Source of the DNA: Crocinitomicaceae bacterium | GTDB lineage: Bacteria > Bacteroidota > Bacteroidia > Flavobacteriales_D > Crocinitomicaceae | Length of the DNA: 64,000 nt | Direction of reading: 5' to 3' | Assembly: GCA_020436025.1 (NCBI GenBank) | Contig: JAGQYP010000010.1 | Coordinates: 1-64,000, forward strand | In this document: piece by piece, positions 30,915-38,520 of the stretch | Layout: each line of letters starts with the position of its first letter | Position numbering within the stretch: the first letter of the stretch is position 1 | Translations under genes and position numbers: made by a program | Notes under the pieces: model-generated | What the model saw: only the letters and a program-made list of their open reading frames with translations | Databases searched by the model: none | What the model was told of the DNA's origin: nothing

Positions 30915-31314
30915 GGGGCTGACATGGATTTGACAGCGATAGCGTTTGTTAAGTAAGCATGTAGAGCTTTGAGGTGTAGCTCTTTAATCTAATGTCTCAC
31001 AACAATAATCGACAACGATTATAATTACGCACTTGCAGCTTAATTCCCAAAGGGAATATAGCTTAATCCACTCCGAAGTATAGTAAGAGGGACAAGTAAT
31101 TCCACCGGTTTGCGTTTGATAGAACCGGAATCTGGAGTTTCATTATATCGAACTAGTCTGGATATTGCTTCGGTTGAAGGGCGAAATTTTAAGAAGCTAA
31201 GTCTCAGGTAGGGTGTTTGTGTCCGGCCTGTTATCGAAAATCAATCGCAAAATAAACATGTAGAAGGCTTAATGGATCGTAGTTTGGACGAGGGTTCGAT
31301 CCCCTCCAGCTCCA
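30915..31314 (+). ncRNA. ssrA: Transfer-messenger RNA (tmRNA)
   Basis: A 400-nt tmRNA that rescues stalled ribosomes. The 5' end GGGGCTGACATGGATTTGACAG and 3' end GGTTCGATCCCCTCCAGCTCCA give the tRNA-like acceptor stem (GGGGCT pairs with AGCTCC) and T arm; CCA is not encoded. The tag frame is at 31011-31043: GAC AAC GAT TAT AAT TAC GCA CTT GCA GCT TAA, giving DNDYNYALAA, preceded by TAATC in the position of the usual TAGTC element. The resume codon is therefore GAC rather than the common GCA or GGC. SmpB is not encoded nearby. Confidence 0.96.
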
Positions 31315-31341
31315 CTGGAGAAGCAAGAGTATTGAGCAAGA

Positions 31342-31375
31342 GCAAGAGAATAGAAATGAGTCTATTTGCTCTTGC
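31342..31375 (+). repeat. Hairpin built from CAAGAG hexamers after tmRNA
   Basis: GCAAGAG-AATAG / CTATT-TG-CTCTTGC can form a 12-bp stem with a two-base bulge and an 8-base loop. Extra GCAAGAG units stand at 31323-31329 and 31335-31342. It is followed by CTTATTT, a weak T tract, so it might end the tmRNA precursor. Confidence 0.5.
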
Positions 31376-31380
31376 CTTAT

Positions 31381-31725
31381 TTAAGAAAGTCGATTTATCA
31401 TTGCAAAAAGCATTTTGGAAATTTCTTCAAGAATGCTGTAAAATTTTTTAAACTCTTCTTCCGTTGCCACTTTTTTGTTTTTCAAATAGATAAATACTCC
31501 AGCGCATTCAAATGCTGAACCTCTTGAGATAACAAAAAAATGCCTTTTATCTTTCGGAGTCCTCCTCCCAGAACCTTCTGAAATATTGAGCATAATACTC
31601 AACGAGGCTCTTTTTAGTTGATCATGAGTTGTGAAATCAAGTTTTTTGGAATCAAGGAATTCATCCAATTCAATATTATAGGCTGATGTTTTATGGAATA
31701 CATCCAATTTCTCAAAGTCAAACAT
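31381..31725 (-). CDS. S23-type four-helix bundle protein
   Basis: A 114-residue protein of the 23S-rRNA-intervening-sequence/S23 family (PF05635, TIGR02436). The opening FEKLDVFHKTSAYNIEL, the central QLKRASLSIMLNISEGSGR and SRGSAFECAGVF are diagnostic. Members occur inside rRNA intervening sequences, as Avd accessory proteins of diversity-generating retroelements, and as orphan genes; no reverse transcriptase or rRNA is present here. It lies directly behind tmRNA on the opposite strand and has its own promoter (31751-31779). It is flanked by CAAGAG hexamers on one side and 17 CTCTTG-type hexamers on the other, which suggests a small acquired cassette. Confidence 0.85.
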   Translation of the reverse strand: MFDFEKLDVFHKTSAYNIELDEFLDSKKLDFTTHDQLKRASLSIMLNISEGSGRRTPKDKRHFFVISRGSAFECAGVFIYLKNKKVATEEEFKKFYSILEEISKMLFAMINRLS

Positions 31726-31750
31726 GGTATATGATTTAAATGGTTGGAAA

Positions 31751-31779
31751 CAAAAGTATAAATTTTTGGAAATACCAAA
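31751..31779 (-). promoter_or_regulatory. Promoter of the S23-type gene
   Basis: Minus-strand TTTG (31779-31776), a 17-bp spacer and TACTTTTG (31758-31751), 25 bases before ATG 31725: a good match to the Bacteroidota consensus. Confidence 0.6.
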
Positions 31780-31810
31780 ACCAATAAAAAAAATAAAAAA
31801 TACCTTTTAA

Positions 31811-31914
31811 GCTCTTGCTCTTGCTCTTGCTCTTGCTCTTGCTCTTGCTCTTGCTCTTGCTCTTGCTCTTGCTCTTGCTCTTGCTCTTGCTCTTGCTCTT
31901 GCTCTTGCTCTTGC
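31811..31914. repeat. Hexamer microsatellite (GCTCTT) x 17.3
   Basis: Seventeen perfect uninterrupted copies of GCTCTT plus two bases. On the right it abuts the A/T tract of a minus-strand terminator; on the left it lies 86 bp upstream of the S23-type start. The long open frames across it (Glu-Gln or Ala-Arg repeats) are by-products of the period-6 repeat. Confidence 0.97.
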
Positions 31915-31941
31915 AAAAAAAAGGAGACCGAAGCCTCCTTT
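31915..31941 (-). terminator. Rho-independent terminator of the 31964-32801 gene pair
   Basis: On the minus strand AAAGGAG / CTCCTTT forms a 7-bp stem with an 8-base loop, followed by a T run that touches the hexamer array. Confidence 0.85.
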
Positions 31942-31963
31942 CATAAAGATATCAATTAACGTT

Positions 31964-32476
31964 TTATTTTCCTGCAGCCTTCTTCGCTTCAGCTTTAAAA
32001 GCATCAGAGGCTTCTTTGTTCGCAAACTGACAGAACATCCAATCAATTTTATCAGATGACTTTGTTCCGCTAGAGCAATAGTGTTGATCTTTTACTCCTG
32101 GCTTGTCAGTACGTTTGAAAGAAGTACCGAATGATAATTGGTGTGCAGGATTCCCCATGTATCCAGTAATGGACTCTTCCTTACTTCTCGACTCAAACAT
32201 GTTGTTGAAAGCCCAGTTGATTTCAGAAAGTGCCATGTGAGATTGGGTAACCATGTAAACGGAACCTTCTTTGGTATATACAAGTGTAAAATAAGCTTCT
32301 CCATCTTTAATTCCGGCGTACCATTCGTACATTGTACCTTCTGCACCGGCTTTTACATCAGAAAAAACTTTTTTACCAATAAGATCTACCGAATTTGTTC
32401 CACAAGTGGCTTTTGCTTGTCCAAACGTAAATGCTGAAACTAAAGCAAAACTTAGGGTTAAGAATAAACTTTACAT
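31964..32476 (-). pseudogene. Small secreted protein gene with a stop at codon 2
   Basis: Reading from ATG 32476 the second codon is TAA, and the same frame then stays open to 31964. The frame after the stop begins with a clear signal peptide (SLFLTLSFALVSAFTFGQA) and a ~150-residue mature domain with three cysteines (ATCGTNS, DQHYCSSG, DWMFCQF). A single change, TAA from AAA, would account for the break. The next ATG (32332) removes the whole signal peptide. It follows the upstream gene's stop by one base, so the two form one unit. No family is recognised. Sequencing error, very recent inactivation or an unusual start are all possible. Confidence 0.6.
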
Positions 32477-32477
32477 T

Positions 32478-32801
32478 CTATAAATACTGAGAAAGTTTAA
32501 TAGTTTTACCACACATGCTATTGTCGATTGTAAAGATCAATCCAGTAGCCTTTGACCCGTTTGAATGAGAAATTTTTCTTCCTTCTTCACAAGAAACGGA
32601 AGTTGAACCTCCACCGTGGATCAATTTTACGTGACCTGAACCTGTGTGAATTTGAAGATCTTCTTTTGTGTCGTTAACGATTTTAACAGAACCACCTTTG
32701 AATTCCTCAACTGATACTCCATTGTTTGGTGTTGGATTTACTCCAGAAATTGAAATGCTTGTAAAAGCCACCATGGCTAAGCCAATAAAAAAACGCTTCA
32801 T
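32478..32801 (-). CDS. Small secreted protein of unknown function
   Basis: A 107-residue exported protein with signal peptide (about 1-20, ending SISISG) and an otherwise beta-rich mature part with two cysteines (SVSCEEG, SMCGKTI) that could form a disulfide. The segment KEDLQIHTGSGHVKLIHGGGS is glycine-rich. I do not recognise the family. The stop codon is one base before the ATG of the downstream gene (TAG A ATG), and a terminator ends the unit at 31915. Confidence 0.65.
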   Translation of the reverse strand: MKRFFIGLAMVAFTSISISGVNPTPNNGVSVEEFKGGSVKIVNDTKEDLQIHTGSGHVKLIHGGGSTSVSCEEGRKISHSNGSKATGLIFTIDNSMCGKTIKLSQYL

Positions 32802-32994
32802 AATTTTAAATTTTTTAAAAAGTTTAACTGAAAGTAAAGAATAAAAATATTGGCTGTTAATGGATTTTAGGAATGGCTGAAATTGCTTTATAAATGGACT
32901 AATATTTTGTGTTAGCCATTCTCTGTATCTACCTACTATTCTGATACCTACAGATATTAGATAAATCTAGAACAACATTTTGAAGTAAATATTT

Positions 32995-34605
32995 TCATTC
33001 AACCAAAAAGCTCAAAATCTTATTACCTCTAACGCCCACTACAATTCGATTGTCAATGGCAATCGGAGAAGATTCAAAAGTGTAGTTTGTTTTTTCCTGA
33101 TAGATAACTTCACCAGTTTTACCATTCAGAAGATAAATGGAACCGCGAACATCGGTAAAGAATAAATACATGTTTCCTTGTTTGTCATACAAGTCGATCG
33201 GGGAAGCCCACGAATAAGCTTTCATTAAATAAGAGAAAACTTCCTTCCCCGTTTTTTTATTGATGGCAATGAGTTCTGACTGATTCTTTTCATTCATTCG
33301 GGAGAAAATGACGTAAACGAGTTCTTTGCAATTTTTTTTACCCAACAAAGGTGTAGCCAGAATCCCTCCGCTGTTCGTTTTATCAGCAATAGGAGTGCCC
33401 CGACAGAGTCTTTGTATGTTCCAGATTTCTTTTCCATTCTTCGCATCTAATTTTCTGAAGGATGAGATAGCTTCTGGACCACGAAAATCCACTTCATTGC
33501 CCACATATAAATATTGTTGATTTTCTTCTTTGTCTAAAACGATGGTAGCATCGGTATCATCTTCATTTTTTTGATTCCAAATAGGGATTTGATTGATGAG
33601 ATCCATGCAAAAAACATTTCCACTATTGTCGGCAAAAAAGCCAAATTTCCCATCCACAGCCATGCTAGATTCCAAACCATGTCGCATCATATTATTGTTA
33701 GTATATTTCCACTTTGAAGCGATATTTATCTTGGAAGGGTTAGAACTATTGATCGAATAAATCAGACCATTTTCGCTTGGCCAAAAAACACTCCCCGATT
33801 TCCTGTCTATTAATGGATTGCTATCAAATGCCCCCCATTTTCTATAGGCATCCTGATCTTTCCCTGATTGGTGAAAAATGACCTCGTTTTTGGTCATGTC
33901 AATAACATAGGAACCAAAACGTAATCCTTTATCGATTCCTTGTCCAACATAAAGCAGACCGTTTAATCTTGGGTCTACGGAAGGAGTTCCTTTTATGGGT
34001 CCATCTAAGTGCAAGGAATGTCTGGTACTATCTCCGGTCTCCATATTAAGGAAATACACTTCTCCGGAAAGGGAGCCTATAATGATTTCTCTTGCATTCC
34101 TGTTGTTGATGAAGTTCGGGTCAATGATGTTCAGTTTTTGTTTCATTTCAGAAGGCCACTGAATCACCAATGGCTGACCTGTCCATCCAGTCCCACCTCC
34201 CCATTTTCCAAAACGTGTATTTCCTGTGTCTTTTCGGGTTTTAAAAATCCAATCCAGCTTGATTGATTTAGGCTGAGAATTTAATGTGCCCCGGGTTGGC
34301 GCATTTCGTCTGTGGTTCCCCCTAAAACAAAGGATGTCATCTTCGTTTTCACAATAATTTTCATCAAAACCATTAAAATTTATGGGTTCGGAATCCGTTT
34401 TAATCAAATGCCAACGGAAGTCATGATCCAAAAAGGGTGAAGGACTGAAATGGATGGATTCAATGATGTTTTCTACTGGTTCTTCTTGGGAAGAAGAATT
34501 TTCAGGAATCGGTAAGGTTTTCATTTCTTCAAGTGCAAAGAAAATGTATCCGGCCAGCAGAAAAAGCAGTATTCCAAATTGAAAAAAGCGGTTCCAGAAG
34601 TTCAT
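32995..34605 (-). CDS. Membrane-anchored PQQ-like (BamB-like) beta-propeller protein
   Basis: A 536-residue protein with one N-terminal membrane segment (about 8-26) and a periplasmic part. That part has repeated propeller blades of the PQQ/YVTN type: SLSGEVYFLNMETGDS, GNVFCMDLINQIPIW, RKLDAKNGKEIWN, AINKKTGKEVFSY, GSIYLLNGKTGEVIYQ. This resembles BamB and quinoprotein dehydrogenase folds, but no quinone-binding catalytic residues are evident, so a scaffold or sensing role is more likely. It is alone, divergent from the 34706 gene, and its 3' neighbour is in the same orientation 193 bp away with nothing recognisable between. Confidence 0.78.
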   Translation of the reverse strand: MNFWNRFFQFGILLFLLAGYIFFALEEMKTLPIPENSSSQEEPVENIIESIHFSPSPFLDHDFRWHLIKTDSEPINFNGFDENYCENEDDILCFRGNHRRNAPTRGTLNSQPKSIKLDWIFKTRKDTGNTRFGKWGGGTGWTGQPLVIQWPSEMKQKLNIIDPNFINNRNAREIIIGSLSGEVYFLNMETGDSTRHSLHLDGPIKGTPSVDPRLNGLLYVGQGIDKGLRFGSYVIDMTKNEVIFHQSGKDQDAYRKWGAFDSNPLIDRKSGSVFWPSENGLIYSINSSNPSKINIASKWKYTNNNMMRHGLESSMAVDGKFGFFADNSGNVFCMDLINQIPIWNQKNEDDTDATIVLDKEENQQYLYVGNEVDFRGPEAISSFRKLDAKNGKEIWNIQRLCRGTPIADKTNSGGILATPLLGKKNCKELVYVIFSRMNEKNQSELIAINKKTGKEVFSYLMKAYSWASPIDLYDKQGNMYLFFTDVRGSIYLLNGKTGEVIYQEKTNYTFESSPIAIDNRIVVGVRGNKILSFLVE

Positions 34606-34705
34606 TCCTGAAGAAAATAAGGCAATTTATGAAATTTAGAAGCTTAAGAAAAAAATGATGCGTTGGTTTTTCTATCTTTAAAACAGACAATTAAATATAT
34701 TACTT

Positions 34706-35110
34706 ATGAAATCTCTATTCTTATTATTTGCTTTAATCGTTTTGGGATGGACGTCAAACTCCCTTGCTCAGGATGATTGGAGAGGAACTTATACCTATAC
34801 TCGCGGAGAAGCGACTTACGAAATTGAAATTTACGGACCTCCGGGTGAATTGGAAGGTGATTTTAAATGCACCAGCGAAGGAGGAAGCTACAAAATCTCA
34901 TTGAATCTGATCGAAGACGGAGATTTTTTAAAAGTAGAAGCTGTAAAAATCTATGAAGGAACATGTCCGATTGCATCTAAAATCAATGCGGATAAGTTGA
35001 TGCTGAGATTGACTCATGCAGATGGTGAATTGATTACTGAAATTGGCAGTCATTCCTTAGGTGGATTTACCGCTGGATATCAGGATGTTCTTTTCAGCAA
35101 GACAGAATAA
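34706..35110 (+). CDS. Small secreted beta-rich protein
   Basis: A 134-residue exported protein with signal peptide (1-21, ending NSLAQ). The mature part starts DDWRGTYTYTRGEATYEIEI and is predicted all-beta, with two cysteines (FKCTSEG, GTCPIAS) that could pair. It resembles lipocalin-like DUF5991-type small proteins, but I cannot assign it firmly. A near-consensus -7 box (TATCTTTA, 34673-34680) lies 25 bases upstream and a perfect terminator follows, so it is monocistronic. Confidence 0.6.
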   Translation: MKSLFLLFALIVLGWTSNSLAQDDWRGTYTYTRGEATYEIEIYGPPGELEGDFKCTSEGGSYKISLNLIEDGDFLKVEAVKIYEGTCPIASKINADKLMLRLTHADGELITEIGSHSLGGFTAGYQDVLFSKTE

Positions 35111-35136
35111 TATTTGAGTTTAATTAATTTTTACTG

Positions 35137-35163
35137 ATCCCTCTATTTGGAGGGATTTTTTGT
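35137..35163 (+). terminator. Rho-independent terminator
   Basis: Perfect 7-bp stem ATCCCTC / GAGGGAT with a 6-base loop and a T tract, 26 bases after the 34706 gene stop. Confidence 0.9.
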
Positions 35164-35198
35164 TTTGTGGCATAATTCATGAAGTTGATTGAAAAAAG

Positions 35199-35206
35199 TA
35201 TATTTG
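35199..35206 (+). promoter_or_regulatory. Putative -7 box for the DUF4476 gene
   Basis: TATATTTG, exact TAnnTTTG, 22 bases before ATG 35229; no well-placed -33. Confidence 0.5.
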
Positions 35207-35228
35207 AATTCAACTAAAATTATTGATT

Positions 35229-36281
35229 ATGAGAATATTGGTCTTACTCCTTACCGTTTTAACCGCATTACAGATGCAAGCGCAATCTTGCCAAGGAATC
35301 GCAGAAGCTTTATTTATTCCGAAATACAATCAAGTAGCAACGCAAAATTCTGACAATTACAAGCTGAATAAAGCCATTGTTGTTTTTAGTGGTCAGTGTT
35401 TGAAAGCGGATCAAATTAAAAGAGTAGCCATGCTCTTCAATCAGGATGATAAGAAATTGGAGTTCTGTAAAATTGCTTGCCAGCAACTAGCAGATTATCC
35501 AAATAGATATGTAATCTATGATGCATTCAATTCTTTTTCAACAGTTTTTCAGTTGCATGATTATTTAACGGCCATTCACGGTGGAAATACTGCACCTCCG
35601 GCACCACCAGCTCCGCCAGTCGTTCCGACAATGACTTTCCCTAATTATTCTTATCCTTCAACAACCAATTACAATGGAAGAAAGGGATGCCAACAGGTAA
35701 CCTCGGACGATGTTTTCAATACGTTTGCCTACCAAGTGAGTCAGAAAACTGGTGTGGATCAAATGACCCATATTCAAAACAATGCCAAATTCTATTGTTT
35801 GAGTATGGCTCAGTTAATGAAACTAGTGAGTTTAGTATCTAATCCAGATAACAAATTAATCATCATGAAAGAACTTTTCATGGGATGTTTTGATTTGGAA
35901 AATTATCCATCAGCTACTGCAGTTTTTGGTTCGGCAACAAGACAAACAGATTGGTTAGAATATTGCCAGAAGGAATTGGCCGCTACTGCTTTGTGTCAGA
36001 CAACCGCAGATGATTACAACAATATCAAAAATTCAATTAAGCAAAAGACTTTCAGCAACGATATGTTGGAGCAATCGCGTTTTTTTGGCAAAAACAAGTG
36101 CTTAAATCCTGATCAGGTTGTTGGAATCATGGGACTTTTCATTTCTGACAACGACAAGGTAGAAGTAGCCAAAATATTCTACGATAAATGTTCAGATAAA
36201 GGAAATTACTACAAATGTATTGATGCCCTTACTTTTTCGATGCAAAAAGATGAATTAAGAAACTGGCTAAAAAACAAGTAG
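35229..36281 (+). CDS. Secreted protein with three DUF4476 repeats
   Basis: A 350-residue exported protein (signal peptide 1-19, ending MQAQS). Three homologous helical repeats are visible, each about 90 residues with paired cysteines and the pattern N-x-K-x-x-x-A...CL...Q-x-x-x-x-x-x-L. They lie at about 20-115, 150-250 and 255-350; a proline-rich linker (APPAPPAPPVVP) separates the first two. This matches DUF4476, a repeat of unknown function in Bacteroidota. ATG 35229 is used; a TTG two codons upstream is less likely. It ends three bases before the convergent neighbour. Confidence 0.8.
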   Translation: MRILVLLLTVLTALQMQAQSCQGIAEALFIPKYNQVATQNSDNYKLNKAIVVFSGQCLKADQIKRVAMLFNQDDKKLEFCKIACQQLADYPNRYVIYDAFNSFSTVFQLHDYLTAIHGGNTAPPAPPAPPVVPTMTFPNYSYPSTTNYNGRKGCQQVTSDDVFNTFAYQVSQKTGVDQMTHIQNNAKFYCLSMAQLMKLVSLVSNPDNKLIIMKELFMGCFDLENYPSATAVFGSATRQTDWLEYCQKELAATALCQTTADDYNNIKNSIKQKTFSNDMLEQSRFFGKNKCLNPDQVVGIMGLFISDNDKVEVAKIFYDKCSDKGNYYKCIDALTFSMQKDELRNWLKNK

Positions 36282-36284
36282 CTT

Positions 36285-36896
36285 TTATTTCACTTTTGTT
36301 TTCTTGCCTTCTTGGAGTTTACCTTTGGAATCAACAGTGTGAGTCCATTCGTAATTTTCTGCAGGCCCCCAATCCGGTCCGTCATCGGTTTCAATTGCTT
36401 TTTTAGAAATTAAGTGGAATTTCAGCTCCACATTTTTTCCAGATTGCGAAACTTTAACGGTAAGGGTTCCTTCGTCCATTCCTATTCCCCCTCTGGTATA
36501 GGCCAAGTCAGTTACATTTTCCAATTTATAGGATCCTTCTGTATAAATAGCAAAAGAATATTCATCCATATGAGAAGGAACTGGTACAACCAAAGTAGAG
36601 TACATTAAGAGATACATCCCTTTTGAAAGTTCAACTTTTCCAACTGCACCCATGTGCATTCCAAAACCTTCCTCATCGAAACCACCCATATTGAATATTT
36701 TTTCTTGCATTTCAGCAGTCAGTGAGCCTTGTTCGGGGGATTGAATTCCGTCTTCATTGGCTTTTAACTCAAATGGTAATGATACGGTTTTGAAAAGATC
36801 GAGACATTCTTTTTCCAGTTTGGCTTTGTCCTGACCAAATGTGATCGACTGCATACCTAGTGCAATCAAGCTGATAATAAGGATTCGAATATTCAT
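36285..36896 (-). CDS. Secreted protein of unknown function
   Basis: A 203-residue exported protein with signal peptide (1-21, ending ITFGQ). The mature part has a helical start, a glycine/methionine-rich stretch (FNMGGFDEEGFGMHMGAVG) and a beta-rich C-terminal half ending in a lysine-rich tail. There are no catalytic motifs and no recognised family. It is convergent with the DUF4476 gene and lies 42 bp downstream of the CarH-like regulator gene in the same direction, so it may share that transcript. Confidence 0.6.
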   Translation of the reverse strand: MNIRILIISLIALGMQSITFGQDKAKLEKECLDLFKTVSLPFELKANEDGIQSPEQGSLTAEMQEKIFNMGGFDEEGFGMHMGAVGKVELSKGMYLLMYSTLVVPVPSHMDEYSFAIYTEGSYKLENVTDLAYTRGGIGMDEGTLTVKVSQSGKNVELKFHLISKKAIETDDGPDWGPAENYEWTHTVDSKGKLQEGKKTKVK

Positions 36897-36938
36897 ATGA
36901 ACGTGTTTAGTTGTTTTTTCCGAAAGTAAGAAATAATC

Positions 36939-37817
36939 TTATAAAACATGCTGAAAAAAATCGTCAATTGAATGGATCAGGAAGTGATTTTTTTCAGTGA
37001 TTAATTTCGATTCTTTCACAGCTGCTCCAGACCAGTAAAAATTCATTTTTGGATAGGATTTGGAAAGGTCATTTTTCAATTGGATAAAATCATCGGCATT
37101 CTTTCTGGAAACTACAAATGCATAAGCGCCATCTGGTTTTATGGTATTAAGCGTCTGTTCCAAACTTGCTAGAGGTACACGGGCACCTAAATAAATGACT
37201 TTGTGATTAAAATAGCGAAGCAAATAGTTGATGTACAAAAGTCCAATTTCATGCTCTTCCGATTCAGGCAGCCAGAGGACAAATGTTTTTCCACTTCCGT
37301 TTTTTAATTTAGCAATCTCTACAATAATGCGGTCACGGATAAGGCAAGAGGTAAAGTGTTCTTGGGCAGGGGAGAAGTCGCCTACTTCCCATAATAGACC
37401 CACTCGGATTAGAACTTTGTAAAGAATGGAATGAAACGCATTTTTCAATCCTACTTTTTCAATCATTTCGTCCATTGTTTGGTGGAAACTAGCTTCATCT
37501 AAAATCATTCCGGCTTCAATCAAACGATTAATGAAAATAGCTTCCGTGTCTTCTATGGATAAGTTTTCGTTTGTTCGAGACGATAAAATAGCATTCCTCT
37601 CATCTTCTGACATCCCAACAATATTGGAGATTTTATACCCTAAATCCTGAAGGACTTTTATTTGCAGTAAAAAACGAACATCCTCATCGTTATACAATCT
37701 AATATTGGTATCCGTTCGGTCTGGATTGAATAAATTATAGCGTTGTTCCCAGATTCGAAGGGTATGTTTTTTAATACCTGAAATTTTTTCTAATTCCTGA
37801 ATTGAGTAGTTCGCCAT
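36939..37817 (-). CDS. CarH/LitR-like B12-dependent MerR photoreceptor repressor
   Basis: A 292-residue regulator. The N-terminal MerR winged helix (residues 1-72; KKHTLRIWEQRYNLFNPDR) binds DNA. A helical B12-cap region carries WEVGDFSPAQEH, the W-x9-EH motif that contacts the adenosyl ligand of AdoCbl. A Rossmann B12-binding domain follows with EEHEIG, the ExHxxG cobalt-ligand histidine motif. All three CarH hallmarks are present, so AdoCbl-dependent, light-released repression is a sound inference. It lies 53 bp downstream of a CruF-like carotenoid gene on the same strand, the classical target of CarH proteins. Confidence 0.87.
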   Translation of the reverse strand: MANYSIQELEKISGIKKHTLRIWEQRYNLFNPDRTDTNIRLYNDEDVRFLLQIKVLQDLGYKISNIVGMSEDERNAILSSRTNENLSIEDTEAIFINRLIEAGMILDEASFHQTMDEMIEKVGLKNAFHSILYKVLIRVGLLWEVGDFSPAQEHFTSCLIRDRIIVEIAKLKNGSGKTFVLWLPESEEHEIGLLYINYLLRYFNHKVIYLGARVPLASLEQTLNTIKPDGAYAFVVSRKNADDFIQLKNDLSKSYPKMNFYWSGAAVKESKLITEKNHFLIHSIDDFFQHVL

Positions 37818-37870
37818 AATTATTCTTCAAAATACCTGTGGAAGATTGGGAGGCTAAAATTAAACAAAAA

Positions 37871-38518
37871 TTATATCCCAAAATAAAGCCCGGTAAAAAA
37901 GAATAGATTGATGAAGAATAAGTATTTGAAAAGACTGTCTTTTTGAGTGAAATTCCAGAGGATGTATTGCATCACCATGGCGATTAGAATCCAGCAAATG
38001 TAGTTGTATAATGGAGGTGTTCCTTCAGCCCATGTCCACAAATCATAGGAAATGGCAACAGGTTCTAGAATCACGTCGAAAAGTAATAAGATTAGTGCAC
38101 CAAGCGGAATAACGGCCCATTTTGAAAGATCAAATTGTTTCAAGAATGCCTGAATCCCGATGTTGAGACTTAGCCACAGAACCCCAATCATGAGAGGCGT
38201 TTCCAATAATTTCACACCCAGGGAATCACTGTAGTGGTAAGTTCCAAACAAATAGCCGGTGTTGACCCCAATCATTTCAGTAATCAAACCTATGAGATAA
38301 ACCGATACAAATGGAATCCAATTTTTACTCAATGTTTTGAACTCTGGAATGAAACAAAGCCCAGAACTAATCAAAATAATCAAGCTGGAAGATTCCATGA
38401 GTTCAGCCTTATTGTTTACTACAATTTGGTAGAATCCAACAATATGGAGAATCAAAATGATTCCAATGGCAATGGCCGGATAATATGCAATTTCGAGTTT
38501 TCTCAGAGTAGCAATCAT
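37871..38518 (-). CDS. CruF-like carotenoid biosynthesis membrane protein
   Basis: A 215-residue integral membrane protein with about six or seven hydrophobic segments. The family (DUF422/CruF) pattern is present: LITEMIGVNTGYLFGTYHYSD, then a later segment with LFDVILEPVAISYDLWTW. CruF-type proteins hydrate the psi end of carotenoids (1',2'-hydratase); in other bacteria relatives are simply tagged as carotenoid biosynthesis proteins, so the exact reaction is not certain. It starts two bases after the stop of the upstream small gene and precedes the CarH-like regulator, suggesting one light-controlled operon. Confidence 0.85.
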   Translation of the reverse strand: MIATLRKLEIAYYPAIAIGIILILHIVGFYQIVVNNKAELMESSSLIILISSGLCFIPEFKTLSKNWIPFVSVYLIGLITEMIGVNTGYLFGTYHYSDSLGVKLLETPLMIGVLWLSLNIGIQAFLKQFDLSKWAVIPLGALILLLFDVILEPVAISYDLWTWAEGTPPLYNYICWILIAMVMQYILWNFTQKDSLFKYLFFINLFFFTGLYFGI

Positions 38519-38520
38519 TT

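Noticed and set aside
30915-31941. Prophage or integrative element at the tmRNA end
   Set aside because: No integrase, no repeat of the tmRNA 3' end is seen downstream, and only one small gene is present.
31614-32046. Long open frames coding Glu-Gln or Ala-Arg repeats across the hexamer array
   Set aside because: They are by-products of a period-6 DNA repeat, lack homology and overlap better-supported genes.
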